Shown: positions 20,620 through 29,152, counted from the stretch's first letter. The stretch is 64,000 bases of DNA from Nocardia aurea (GCF_003123685.1 NZ_QCYJ01000085.1:62001-126000); one strand, 5' to 3'. Made by a program: numbers and translations. Notes: generated by a model not told the origin, from the letters alone.

Positions 20620-22287
20620 ATGACTCCCACCACGTCGCTGACGGACTATCGCGTCATCACGGCCGAGGAAGCAGAACAGCGTTTCTCGGTCTCGGCACAC
20701 ATCCAGCACCCGTTCCAGGATTTCGATGACGAACAGGAGATCCGCCTCTACCAGAGCGGGCTGCGTGTCGAGGGGTCGATCAGGCCGGAGTCGGATGGCG
20801 ACTGGGTGCCCTACAACGTCATCGTCGCCGGTGATCTGACGGTCACCGGCGATATCGACTGGTGGGATCACGACAGCGGCAACTTCCTGCTCGTCACCGG
20901 GAACGCGCGGGCCCGCAACATGATCCTCTTCGGCTGTCCCGACGTCGCGGTGCGAGGCGATCTGACCCTGACGGGTGGAATCCACGGAAGCTACGGCGAC
21001 AACGGCGGTGTGCTCGCCGTAAAAGGCCGTGTCCGAGCCGAATTCGTCATCAGCACCTCCTATTTCCACATGTCCTTCTCCGGTCAGCCCGAGGCGCTGT
21101 TGGTCGCCGACCCGTATCGCGTCAACTGTCCGGTCGACTTCGAGGAAGACGAACTGCTCGACATCGCCCTGCCGGAAGTGAGGGGAAAGGGCGGCACGCC
21201 CGAAGAGCGCCTGATCCACGCCGCGATGCGGGCCGGTCGTCCCGTACTGCCCGCGGGGCTGCGGCCGAGTCATCTGGCGGTGCTGGACGAACTGCGGGAA
21301 TCGCTGCCGCGGGCGCGGGAGGTGACCGAACTCGACCTGTCCGGCCGGAAGTTGCGTGAACTGCCCGTCGAGCTGCTGGAGTACTCGAACCTTCGGGTGC
21401 TGTCCCTCGCGGGCAACGACAGCCTCGGCGCCGCCGCCACTACCGTCGAACGCCTCGGTGCGCTGGCGGCGCTGGCGAACCTGGAGGAATTGAATCTGGC
21501 ATCGACGGGGCTGACCGGTCTGCCCGACGCCATCGGCGACCTGCGCGCCCTGCGGGTGCTCGACATCTCCGGCAACGCCTTCGAATCGCTGCCCGAGCAG
21601 ATCGGCGAGTTGTCGACGCTGGAAGTGCTACGGGCGGCGCGGCTTTCGTGCCCGGTTCCCGAAGGGCTCGGAAGGCTGACCGGATTGCGTGAACTGGATC
21701 TGTCGTCGCTACAGCCCGGGGACTATCAGAGCCGGGTCGAATTCCCGATGGCCGTCACCTGGCTGACCGGCCTGCACAGGCTCGACCTCTCGCACGTATG
21801 GCTGACCACGGTGCCCGACGAACTGCTCGCCCTGACCGAACTGGAGGAACTCGACCTGGGCGGCTCGCTCTCGGCGATCCTGCCGGGTCTGCCGCGCCTG
21901 GACCGGCTACCGCGCCTGAAGGTGCTCCGGCTCAACGGCAGCACCCCGTGGTCGTTCCAGCCCGAACCGCCCCGCGAACTGCTCGACGACATCTGGTCGA
22001 TCACCACCTTGGAACACCTGGCGATCGACCGCTGGGGCGAGAAGTCCGCGGCCGGCCGGGTGCGGCGTCCCGGGCTCACCGAACTGCCCGACGACGCGTT
22101 CGCCCGGATGCCGGGCCTGCGCAGGCTGGACCTGGCGTTCAACGACCTGACGACGCTGCCCGAGTCGTTCTTCGGACTGCGTCATCTGGAATCGGTGGAC
22201 CTGCGCTACGTCGAACTCGACGAGGCGACACTCGATCGGTTCCGCGCGGACTTTCCCGACCTGCACGCGCGACTGGGGGACGGGTAG
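20620..22287 (+). CDS. Beta-solenoid plus leucine-rich-repeat protein
   Basis: A 555-residue protein with no signal peptide. Residues about 35-165 form a bactofilin-like beta-solenoid with repeating GDLTVTGDI, FLLVTGNARARNMI, VRGDLTLTGGI and LAVKGRVRAEF strands. From about 220 to the end there are about 12 leucine-rich repeats of bacterial type (LRVLDISGNAFESLPEQIGE, LRRLDLAFNDLTTLPESFFG). LRRs usually bind proteins; the solenoid may polymerise or scaffold. The gene at 46614-47201 encodes a solenoid of the same kind without LRRs. No ribosome-binding site is evident, so it may be leaderless or weakly translated. Its function is unknown. Confidence 0.85.
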   Translation: MTPTTSLTDYRVITAEEAEQRFSVSAHIQHPFQDFDDEQEIRLYQSGLRVEGSIRPESDGDWVPYNVIVAGDLTVTGDIDWWDHDSGNFLLVTGNARARNMILFGCPDVAVRGDLTLTGGIHGSYGDNGGVLAVKGRVRAEFVISTSYFHMSFSGQPEALLVADPYRVNCPVDFEEDELLDIALPEVRGKGGTPEERLIHAAMRAGRPVLPAGLRPSHLAVLDELRESLPRAREVTELDLSGRKLRELPVELLEYSNLRVLSLAGNDSLGAAATTVERLGALAALANLEELNLASTGLTGLPDAIGDLRALRVLDISGNAFESLPEQIGELSTLEVLRAARLSCPVPEGLGRLTGLRELDLSSLQPGDYQSRVEFPMAVTWLTGLHRLDLSHVWLTTVPDELLALTELEELDLGGSLSAILPGLPRLDRLPRLKVLRLNGSTPWSFQPEPPRELLDDIWSITTLEHLAIDRWGEKSAAGRVRRPGLTELPDDAFARMPGLRRLDLAFNDLTTLPESFFGLRHLESVDLRYVELDEATLDRFRADFPDLHARLGDG

Positions 22288-22356
22288 GACCGCGCCGCCC
22301 GCACCGCCGCCTTGGGAATCGGGATCTCGAAACCATCGAATATGCCTATCTACTAG

Positions 22357-22373
22357 TGGTAATCTGATTACCA
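22357..22373. promoter_or_regulatory. 17-bp palindromic operator touching the tetR start codon
   Basis: TGGTAATC-T-GATTACCA is a perfect palindrome whose last base directly precedes the GTG start at 22374. The TAATCT inside it is a possible -10 hexamer of a leaderless promoter. Bound repressor would block the promoter and start site, giving tight autoregulation of the TetR-P450 pair. Confidence 0.65.
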
Positions 22374-23027
22374 GTGAGTGCGAGCGTCGGCTCCACCGAC
22401 GACGGGAAGGGGCGGGTCGCATTGGCCGAAGGCCACGATGTCGTCATGGAGTCGGCCCTCGGGCAGGGGGAGTACCGCATTCGCGAGACCGTCGTCGAAC
22501 TGCTCGAGGTCCAGGGTTACGACGCGATCCAGGTGCGCGAGGTCGCCCGGCACGCGCGGGTATCGCTGACCAAGATCTACAAGCTGTACGGCACCCGCGA
22601 CGAACTCATCCTCGCGGCGCTGGACTGGTGGATGGCGCGCAACTGTTACGCCGGACTGGCCGAGTACTCCGCCGTTTCCGGCGAATCGCTGCACACCGCG
22701 CTCATGCGGGTACTGCGACCGATCTTCGAACCGTGGGAGCGTCATCCCGGATTGCTGGTCGCCTACTTTCGGGCCCGCGCCTCGGCGAGTGGGGAAACCT
22801 TGATGAGTCACGGCATCGAGGCCGTCTTCCCCGCCGCGATGGCCGCCCTGGAAGACGTCGACCTCGGATTCATCCGCGATCTCGACGCGATACTCACCAG
22901 CCTCGTGTACGGGCTCATGGGCCGTTTCGCGGCCGGAGAGATCGCGGTCACCGATATCGTCCCGGCGATCGACCGCACCATGTTCTGGCTCACCGCCGGC
23001 TACGACACCGTCCGCGCGCGACCATGA
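22374..23027 (+). CDS. TetR-family regulator of adjacent P450
   Basis: A 217-residue TetR-type protein. The HTH spans about 30-75 (IRETVVELLEVQGYDAI, VREVARHARVSLTKIYKLYG), and the helical ligand domain contains an ARNCYAGLAEY segment. The GTG at 22374 immediately follows a 17-bp palindrome, suggesting a leaderless, self-repressed transcript. An internal ATG at 22446 is an alternative start just before the HTH. The P450 gene lies 65 bp downstream on the same strand and is probably co-transcribed. Confidence 0.85.
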   Translation: MSASVGSTDDGKGRVALAEGHDVVMESALGQGEYRIRETVVELLEVQGYDAIQVREVARHARVSLTKIYKLYGTRDELILAALDWWMARNCYAGLAEYSAVSGESLHTALMRVLRPIFEPWERHPGLLVAYFRARASASGETLMSHGIEAVFPAAMAALEDVDLGFIRDLDAILTSLVYGLMGRFAAGEIAVTDIVPAIDRTMFWLTAGYDTVRARP

Positions 23028-23091
23028 CCGCGTCCTTTCCGCCACAGCCACAGCCACAGCCCGCATCGACGTCACGAGAAAGCCCGACAGC

Positions 23092-24318
23092 ATGACCGAA
23101 ACACACGCACAGCCCTCGACCGTGGTGACCGACCCGGCGCCGGTGTACTGGGATCCCTTCGACCGCGACATCGCGGGCGACCCCTATCCCGTCTATGCCC
23201 GGTTACGCGCGGAAGCCCCGCTGTACTACAACGAGAAGCACGACTTCTACGCGCTGAGCCGCTACGAGGACATCGATCGCGCGTTGCTGGACTGGAAGAC
23301 CTTCTCCTCCTCGCGTGGTCCGATCCTGGAAATCATCAAGGCGGGCATCGAGATTCCGCCCGGCACGCTGCTGATGGAGGATCCGCCCGCCCACGACATC
23401 CACCGGGCGTTGCTGCGCAGTGTGTTCACCCCGCGCCGGGTGCTGTCGCTGGAACCGCAGATCCGCGAGATGTGTACGCGCTCACTGGACCGGCTCGCCG
23501 GACTCGATCACTTCGACCTCATGACCGAATTCGCGAACGAGGTGCCGATGCGCGTGATCGGGATGCTGCTGGGGATTCCGGAGGAGGATCAGCAGGCGGT
23601 CCGCGATCGCGCCGACGAGAACCTGCGCACCGAACCCGGCCAGCAGATGCAGGTGTCGGACAAGGCGATTCCGCACGCGGATCACTTCGCGCAGTACATC
23701 GACTGGCGCGCCGAACATCCCTCCGACGATCTGATGACAGAACTGCTGCGCGCCGAATTCGTCGACACCGAGGGCGTGACGCGCACGCTGACCAAACAGG
23801 AGATCCTCACCTACGTCTCGGTCGTCGCCGGTGCGGGTAACGAGACGACGGCCAGGTTGCTCGGCTGGCTTGGTTCGCTGCTGGCCCGCCACCCCGACCA
23901 GCGTGCCGAACTCGTCGCTGACCCGCGACTGATCCCGAACGCGATCGACGAGGCCCTGCGCTTCGAACCGACCGGGCACGCGATCGCCCGCTACGTCACC
24001 ACCGACGTCGAGCTCTACGGCACCACCGTGCCCGCGGGCAGCGCGATGATGTTGCTGATCGCCTCGTCGAACCGCGACGCGGACCGCTGGTCGGACCCCG
24101 ACCGGTTCGACATCCATCGCAAGATGAACAACCTGCGCACCTTCGGTTTCGGCACCCATTTCTGCCTCGGCGCGGCCTTGGCCCGGCTGGAAGCCAAAGT
24201 GGCGCTGGAGGAATTCCTCGCCCGCTTCCCGAGCTGGGATGTCGACTGGGACCGGATCGCGCTGTCGTCGACCTCGACGGTGCGCGGCTGGGAAACCCTG
24301 CCGATCACCGTCGGCTGA
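23092..24318 (+). CDS. Cytochrome P450
   Basis: A 408-residue soluble bacterial P450 monooxygenase. Visible motifs are the I-helix AGAGNETTARLL (about 243-254), the K-helix EALR (ExxR, about 285) and the haem-binding FGFGTHFCLGAALARLE with Cys near 358. In place of the usual acid-Thr pair it has the NET variant, seen in several actinobacterial families. No ferredoxin or reductase gene is adjacent, so electrons must come from elsewhere. It is downstream of its probable TetR repressor and closed by a strong hairpin. The substrate is unknown. Confidence 0.94.
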   Translation: MTETHAQPSTVVTDPAPVYWDPFDRDIAGDPYPVYARLRAEAPLYYNEKHDFYALSRYEDIDRALLDWKTFSSSRGPILEIIKAGIEIPPGTLLMEDPPAHDIHRALLRSVFTPRRVLSLEPQIREMCTRSLDRLAGLDHFDLMTEFANEVPMRVIGMLLGIPEEDQQAVRDRADENLRTEPGQQMQVSDKAIPHADHFAQYIDWRAEHPSDDLMTELLRAEFVDTEGVTRTLTKQEILTYVSVVAGAGNETTARLLGWLGSLLARHPDQRAELVADPRLIPNAIDEALRFEPTGHAIARYVTTDVELYGTTVPAGSAMMLLIASSNRDADRWSDPDRFDIHRKMNNLRTFGFGTHFCLGAALARLEAKVALEEFLARFPSWDVDWDRIALSSTSTVRGWETLPITVG

Positions 24319-24324
24319 GCGGTA

Positions 24325-24374
24325 CCGCCCAACCCCGTAGCCGTTGCGGCCCCAACGGCTACGGGGTTGGGCGG
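24325..24374. terminator. Strong hairpin terminator after the P450 gene
   Basis: A perfect 22-bp stem (24325-24346 with 24353-24374; left arm CCGCCCAACCCCGTAGCCGT continuing TG) and a 6-nt loop begin 7 bp after the P450 stop. There is no U-tract, as is usual for actinobacterial hairpin terminators. Confidence 0.8.
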
Positions 24375-24403
24375 CCGACAGCTCACCGAAGTCCCTGCCG
24401 CGA

Positions 24404-24417
24404 GGGCCATCGTGCCC
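24404..24417. promoter_or_regulatory. Weak DosR-like box upstream of Acg-family gene
   Basis: GGGCCATCGTGCCC has the 14-bp length and GGG/CCC ends of a DosR box but lacks the A at position 4 and the central AG. It lies about 58 bp upstream of the 24476 start. It is suggested mainly by the gene's family and the better box at 25703-25716. Confidence 0.3.
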
Positions 24418-24475
24418 TTACCTCCCCGATGTCCACGGTGCGACCGTGAGACGACATCGAACAGAGGACGGCGAC

Positions 24476-25459
24476 ATGGAACACGGAATGCCCGACCACG
24501 CGACCATCGAGGCGGCCATCGCGCTCGCCGTGCGGGCGCCGTCGGTGCACAACACACAACCCTGGCGGTGGGGCATCGGTGACCGCTCGGTCCATCTGTG
24601 GCTCGACCCGACCCGGGCACTGCCCGCCACCGACCCGGATCAGCGCGAGATGCTGCTGAGTTGTGGTGCGGCCCTGCATCATTTCGCGATCGCCTCGGCC
24701 GCCTCGGGATGGTCGGCGGTGGTGCGCCGCCTGCCGAATCCGGCCGACCCGAACCATCTGGCGGCCGTCGAGTTGGTACCGCATCGGGCGACGCCGCACG
24801 ATATCGCCCTGTGCTCGGCGATCACGACGCGCCGCACAGACCGGCGGCACTACGCCCCGGAACCGATCCCGCCCGGATACCTCGGACTGCTGGTCGAACG
24901 CGCGAACAAACTCGGGGCGACCCTGCGCCCGGTCGCCGATCTCGAGCGCGAGCGCCTGCTCGACACCGCCCGGGCGGCCGTCGCCGAGCACGAGCAGGAT
25001 CCGGACTACCTGTACGAGTTGACGATCTGGAGCGGCAGGCACAGCAGTCCGGACGGTGTGCCCGCCCGCAACGCTCCGATACCGCGCTCGCAAGACGACC
25101 TGCCCGCCCGGCACTTCGCCGGCGCGCGGCTCCACGATCCGGCGTCCGAACCGGATGCCTCCCAGCTGTTGGTACTCGCCACGGCCGGTGACGATCGGGT
25201 GTCCCGGCTACGTGCAGGAGAGGCGTTGAGCGCGGTTCTGCTGACAGCGACCAATATCGGCCTGGCGAGCTGCACGCTCACCGAACCGCTGGAAATCCCG
25301 CGATCGCGGGATCTGGTGCGCACAGGAGTACTCGGCGGATCGGGCGACCCCCAGGCGATCCTGCGGGTCGGCTGGGCGCCCTCGGGTGCACCGCCGCTCC
25401 CGCAGACACCGCGCCGGGCACCGACCGAGGTGCTGGCTCCGTTCGAGACGGTCAGGTGA
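24476..25459 (+). CDS. Acg-family FMN-binding nitroreductase-fold protein
   Basis: A 327-residue protein of the Acg (Rv2032-like) family, a twin-domain nitroreductase fold in which a C-terminal lid segment covers the flavin. The family motif RAPSVHNTQPWRW is at about residues 22-34, followed by LSCGAALHHF and SAITTRRTDRRHY. The mycobacterial homologues are induced by DosR under hypoxia or NO and may sequester FMN rather than reduce substrates. The ATG at 24476 has AGAGGACGG upstream and begins at the family N-terminus. A second paralogue lies at 26580-27605. Confidence 0.88.
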   Translation: MEHGMPDHATIEAAIALAVRAPSVHNTQPWRWGIGDRSVHLWLDPTRALPATDPDQREMLLSCGAALHHFAIASAASGWSAVVRRLPNPADPNHLAAVELVPHRATPHDIALCSAITTRRTDRRHYAPEPIPPGYLGLLVERANKLGATLRPVADLERERLLDTARAAVAEHEQDPDYLYELTIWSGRHSSPDGVPARNAPIPRSQDDLPARHFAGARLHDPASEPDASQLLVLATAGDDRVSRLRAGEALSAVLLTATNIGLASCTLTEPLEIPRSRDLVRTGVLGGSGDPQAILRVGWAPSGAPPLPQTPRRAPTEVLAPFETVR

Positions 25460-25702
25460 CCGCCCGGCCCGCCGATTCAGGGCAGCGGTACCGACCAGTG
25501 CGGAGTCGATGGTGATCTCGACCGGTTGACGGTCGGTGCTCCTCCCGCCGCAGACCGCGGCGGCGGCGACCGATTCGGTTACCTCGTCGTGCGGGATACC
25601 CGCGGGACGGCGCGGCCGAGCGGTCCGGTTTGCGACATCCGCCCGGCGGTGTCGCGGCCCGGGGGGATTCATCGGGTGCAACGAGGTCGCGCGCCGGTTT
25701 CG

Positions 25703-25716
25703 GGGACCTTGGACCC
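25703..25716. promoter_or_regulatory. DosR/DevR-like box upstream of rafH-like gene
   Basis: GGGACCTTGGACCC, flanked by TTTCG and T, fits the DosR consensus GGGACTTnnGnCCC in length (14 bp), both triplets and the central G. It lies about 107 bp upstream of the proposed ATG at 25823, within a 363-bp gap that otherwise shows no gene. Confidence 0.6.
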
Positions 25717-25822
25717 TGTTGCCGGCAGGCCGCACGTGGTGGCGTGGGTCGGTCTCATCTCACTAGCAGGAAGCGGGGTTGTCGTCGGTGGAACTGTCCG
25801 AAACGCGGTCGATCGGGACGGT

Positions 25823-26578
25823 ATGTCGTGTGAGTTGAGCACCCGCGGCGATGTCGGGGATCGGGAGGCCGAGCGCACGGTGCGATCGGTCGATCGGGTG
25901 CTGCGATATCACCGTATCGAGGCGAGCGCCCGGGTGCGGCTCACCGTCGCGCCGGGCGCGGAGGTTCCGGTGCTGGCCCAGGTGAACACCCGATTCGCCG
26001 AACATCCGATTCGCGTTCAGGTCGACGGTCCCCCGGGGTTCATCGCCCCGTTCGTCGCCGAGCGACTGGATCGACAGATCGCGCGGATGTCCACCGGCGA
26101 GACGCCACGTCTCTGGCCCGATCCGGCGCGCCCGACACTGGCGTCGGTGACCGGACCGCGACCGATCACCCGCCGCAAATTCTGCGAGCTACGCAGGGGC
26201 GGCCTCACGGCTGCCGTCGGTGTGCTGGACGCGATGGACTACGACGCACACCTCTACATCGACGGCGAGACCGGCGAGGACGCCACCGTCTACCGCGCGG
26301 GGCCGATCGGCGTGCACCTGGCCCGACAGTTTCGCGTCGATCCGCCACGGACTCCGAACGCGCTGCCGCTGACCATGAATCCGGATCCCGCCCCCGTGCT
26401 CACCGATTCCGAGGCCGCGGAGCGGTTGTGCCGCGACGGTCTGCCCTTCGTCTTCTTCACCGACCCGGGCGACGCGAGGGGCAGGCTGCTGTACCGGCGC
26501 TACGACGGCGATCTGACGCTGGTCGCTCCCGCGCCGGCGGGCCGGGTCGCCGGATCCGACGGCGCGGCGGGGGAGTAG
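25823..26578 (+). CDS. RafH-like ribosome hibernation protein (Rv0079 family)
   Basis: A 251-residue protein resembling mycobacterial Rv0079/RafH, a DosR-regulated long hibernation factor that stabilises 70S ribosomes in hypoxia. The N-terminal S30AE-like part has AERTVRSVDRVLRYHRIEA and ARVRLTVAPG. The C-terminal domain has ITRRKFCELRRG, VLDAMDYDAHLYIDGETGED and FVFFTDPGDARGRLLYRRYD, which closely parallel the known protein. The ATG at 25823 is chosen because upstream in-frame sequence is not family-like; its ribosome-binding site is weak (GGGACGG). It sits between two Acg-like genes, as hypoxia genes cluster in mycobacteria. Confidence 0.85.
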   Translation: MSCELSTRGDVGDREAERTVRSVDRVLRYHRIEASARVRLTVAPGAEVPVLAQVNTRFAEHPIRVQVDGPPGFIAPFVAERLDRQIARMSTGETPRLWPDPARPTLASVTGPRPITRRKFCELRRGGLTAAVGVLDAMDYDAHLYIDGETGEDATVYRAGPIGVHLARQFRVDPPRTPNALPLTMNPDPAPVLTDSEAAERLCRDGLPFVFFTDPGDARGRLLYRRYDGDLTLVAPAPAGRVAGSDGAAGE

Positions 26579-26579
26579 C

Positions 26580-27605
26580 TCACCGCCGGACGGTGAGGAA
26601 TTCGGCGAGCGGCCTGCGCGGCGTGGGTGCGATCGCCTCCCCGCCGTCCGGGGCGGTGCCGACCCTGACGACGACCTGCGGAACACCGGATTTCGGCAGT
26701 AGCCCGGCCAATGTTCCTCGGCCGGAGGGTAATTCGGTGATATGGGTGAGCGCGCAGGTGGCGAATCCGGCCGCGGTGCACTCGAGCAACAGCACCGACA
26801 GCGCCTCGCCGGTGTGCAGCCATTCGGCGGTCGAATCGGCGGCGGTACTGAGGACGAGCAACCGGGCGTGGTCATCGAGATCACCGCGTCGCGCGGAGGG
26901 CGACCCGGGCGGGAAGCTCCGTCCGACGTCGACCCGGGCGGATTCCGCGGCCGAGGCGAGCGCGTCCGAGGGGACGCCTTCCGGCGTACTGGAATGGCCT
27001 GACCACCAGTGTAATTCGGTCTGGTACTCCATATCGTATCGACGCAGCGCCGTGGCCTGATCCGAGGCGGCGGCGACGCGGGGACGCGCGGATTCGTCGA
27101 GGACGTCGAGTTCGAGATCGTGGGGGTGCACGAGCATGCGCGCCGCGTGCAGCAGTTCGGACAGACCCTCCGGCGCTCGCAGCGGTAGACGGTCGGTCCG
27201 GCGGCGTTCGATGACACCGGCGCGCTCGGTGACCCCGTCCGGCGGGTCGGGCCACCGGCGGAAGGTGATGGTCGCGAGCAGATCGGGACGTACCGGATCG
27301 GGCAGCCGCACCGTGTCGGTGTGCCAGCCCTCGGCGGCCAGCGCCGTGCGCGCGTGGTGCAGCATCGCGCCACAGCTGATCACCTGCTGTCTACCGCGCG
27401 GATCCGTCGTCGTCAGCTGCCGGTCGGTATCGCGATACAGATGCAGCCGTGTGCCGTCGTACACCCACCGCCACGGCTGGGTGTTGTGGACCGACGGAGC
27501 TCGGCTCGCGAGTCTCAACGCCGCCGACACCGTCGAATGGTCCGGCACGGACGGTGTCGATTCGTCCGGCGTAGACAGAACTGAGGTATCTCTGCTGTCG
27601 GTCAT
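26580..27605 (-). CDS. Acg-family FMN-binding nitroreductase-fold protein (second copy)
   Basis: A 341-residue paralogue of the gene at 24476-25459. It carries RAPSVHNTQPWRWVYDG (about 34-50), VISCGAMLHHA and ERRRTDRLPLRAP. Its N-terminus has a Ser/Thr/Pro-rich extension of about 25 residues. It converges on the rafH-like gene with a 1-bp gap between stops. A GGGAC/TTCCC element 38 bp upstream may be a degenerate DosR site. The product is expected to be cytosolic and flavin-binding. Confidence 0.87.
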   Translation of the reverse strand: MTDSRDTSVLSTPDESTPSVPDHSTVSAALRLASRAPSVHNTQPWRWVYDGTRLHLYRDTDRQLTTTDPRGRQQVISCGAMLHHARTALAAEGWHTDTVRLPDPVRPDLLATITFRRWPDPPDGVTERAGVIERRRTDRLPLRAPEGLSELLHAARMLVHPHDLELDVLDESARPRVAAASDQATALRRYDMEYQTELHWWSGHSSTPEGVPSDALASAAESARVDVGRSFPPGSPSARRGDLDDHARLLVLSTAADSTAEWLHTGEALSVLLLECTAAGFATCALTHITELPSGRGTLAGLLPKSGVPQVVVRVGTAPDGGEAIAPTPRRPLAEFLTVRR

Positions 27606-27642
27606 ACCGTCGAGTGTCGTCCCACGGGTGCGCTACCGATAT

Positions 27643-27655
27643 GGGACTTCTTCCC
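27643..27655. promoter_or_regulatory. Degenerate DosR-like element upstream of the second Acg-family gene
   Basis: GGGACTTCTTCCC (plus strand, followed by GAA) has a perfect GGGACTT half-site and a CCC end but is 13 bp rather than 14. It is 38 bp upstream of the start codon at 27605, where an activator site or overlapping promoter could lie. Confidence 0.35.
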
Positions 27656-27685
27656 GAATCCGGGGGTCGATGGTCATCGCGACCG

Positions 27686-28126
27686 TCAGGCGTCGCGGCT
27701 GTCGTAGGCCTCGCGGTTGGCGAGCACGTCGTCCATGTGCGCCTCGGCCCAGACCTTGATACCGCGGACGACGTGGTGCAGGGAGAGTCCGAGATCGGTG
27801 AGTTCGTAGGTGACCGTGACGGGCACCGTCGGTGTGACGGTGCGGGTGAGCAGGCCGTCGCGTTCGAGGGCGCGCAACGTCTGGGTGAGCATCTTCTGGC
27901 TGACGCCGGCGAGGCGGGCTCCCAATTCCGAATAACGCATGACCCTCGGCTCACCGGCACAGGTCGAGTCCGGATGCGGACCGTCGCTGCCCAGCGCCGC
28001 TAGCACGAGAGCGACCCATTTGTCGGAGATCCGGTCCAGGAGTTGACGGCTCGGGCAACGCGCCAGGAAGGCGTCGTAATCCATTTTCGCCTCGGCTCGC
28101 TGCTGGGCCACGGTCTTGGTCGGCAT
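27686..28126 (-). CDS. HxlR-family transcriptional regulator
   Basis: A 146-residue winged-helix regulator of the HxlR/YodB type. The N-terminal CPSRQLLDRISDKWVALVL includes the conserved Cys that often senses quinones, aldehydes or disulfide stress. The wing region reads LAGVSQKMLTQTLRALERDG, LLTRTVTPTVPVTV, YELTDLG. It is divergent from the quinone oxidoreductase gene at 28241 and probably represses it through the palindrome between them. Confidence 0.92.
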   Translation of the reverse strand: MPTKTVAQQRAEAKMDYDAFLARCPSRQLLDRISDKWVALVLAALGSDGPHPDSTCAGEPRVMRYSELGARLAGVSQKMLTQTLRALERDGLLTRTVTPTVPVTVTYELTDLGLSLHHVVRGIKVWAEAHMDDVLANREAYDSRDA

Positions 28127-28154
28127 CGGTCCTCCTTGTCACCGCGCGGTGGCT

Positions 28155-28174
28155 TACGCACTTCGGAGTGCGTA
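28155..28174. promoter_or_regulatory. HxlR operator candidate
   Basis: TACGCACT-tcgg-AGTGCGTA has perfect 8-bp arms. It lies 29 bp upstream of the hxlR-type start and 67 bp upstream of the oxidoreductase start. HxlR/YodB-type regulators typically bind TAC...GTA inverted repeats, which this matches. Confidence 0.65.
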
Positions 28175-28240
28175 CTTCCCATTGGAGAGTTACCCATCCA
28201 TCGTGGAGTAGTACGACCGAAATGTCCACAGGAGGCGAAT

Positions 28241-29152
28241 ATGTCCAGCACTTTCCGCACAGCGGTCATCCGTACCCCGGCCGGCCCGGATTCCATCGAG
28301 ATCATCGAGGTTCCCGTGGTCGATCCCGGGCCGGGTGAGGTTCGCGTCGAGATTGCCGCGGCGTCGGTCAACCCCGTCGACCTGGCGCTGGCGGACGGGA
28401 TGTTCCACGAACTCGGATTCGTCGACCAACCCGACCACACCGGCATCGGGTGGGATTTCGCCGGAACCGTCACCGCCGTCGGCCCCGATGTCGACGTACC
28501 GGCCGGTGCTCGCGTGGCGGGCCTCGTCACCGGCTTCGATCGCGATTACGGCACCTACGCGGAGCAACTGATCGTGGCGGCCACCGATATCGCCCTCGTC
28601 CCGGACGGGCTCGACCTGACCACAGCGGCTACGGTCCCGATGAACGGCCTGGCCGCCGCCCAAGCGGTCGACCTGCTCGGCGACGGCGCGGGCAGAACTC
28701 TGCTCGTGACCGGCGCGGCGGGCACGGTCGGCGCCTACGCGGTCACGTTCGCGCGGGAACGCGGCTGGCTGGTGACCGGACTCGCCCGCACCGATGACGA
28801 GCGGTTCGTCCGCGATCTCGGCGCGGATTTCACCACGCGGACCGACGCGCGCGCGTGGGACGCGGTCGTCGACGCCGCCGCCCTCCAGGAACGCGGCCTG
28901 GCCCTCGTTCGCGACAACGGCGTGTTCGTCGGCGTACGACCCGGCGCGGAACCGAAGGCCGAACGCGGCGTCACCGTCGGTGCGGTATCCGTCCAGCCCG
29001 ACGGTACCCGGCTCGCGCGGCTGCTGGCCGATACCGCGAGCGGCCGATTGACGGCGCGCGTGCACGCCGTCGTCCCGCTCGAACAGGCCGCCGAGGCCCA
29101 CCGCGCGGTCGCGAAGGGTGGCGTACGCGGGAAATACGTGATCCAGCCCTGA
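28241..29152 (+). CDS. Zinc-independent NADPH:quinone oxidoreductase (MDR family)
   Basis: A 303-residue medium-chain dehydrogenase/reductase. The N-terminal GroES-like domain contains VEIAAASVNPVDLALADGMF and GWDFAGTVTAVG. The Rossmann part has LLVTGAAGTVGAYAVTFARERG for NADPH. Zinc ligands are absent, as in quinone oxidoreductases. The ATG follows AGGAGGCGAAT, a near-ideal ribosome-binding site. Divergence from an HxlR gene with a redox Cys suggests induction by quinones or electrophiles. Confidence 0.9.
   Translation: MSSTFRTAVIRTPAGPDSIEIIEVPVVDPGPGEVRVEIAAASVNPVDLALADGMFHELGFVDQPDHTGIGWDFAGTVTAVGPDVDVPAGARVAGLVTGFDRDYGTYAEQLIVAATDIALVPDGLDLTTAATVPMNGLAAAQAVDLLGDGAGRTLLVTGAAGTVGAYAVTFARERGWLVTGLARTDDERFVRDLGADFTTRTDARAWDAVVDAAALQERGLALVRDNGVFVGVRPGAEPKAERGVTVGAVSVQPDGTRLARLLADTASGRLTARVHAVVPLEQAAEAHRAVAKGGVRGKYVIQP

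Noticed and set aside
23042-23060. CCACAG triplet repeat upstream of the P450 gene
   Set aside because: Three short copies only, without symmetry or promoter position; no function can be supported.
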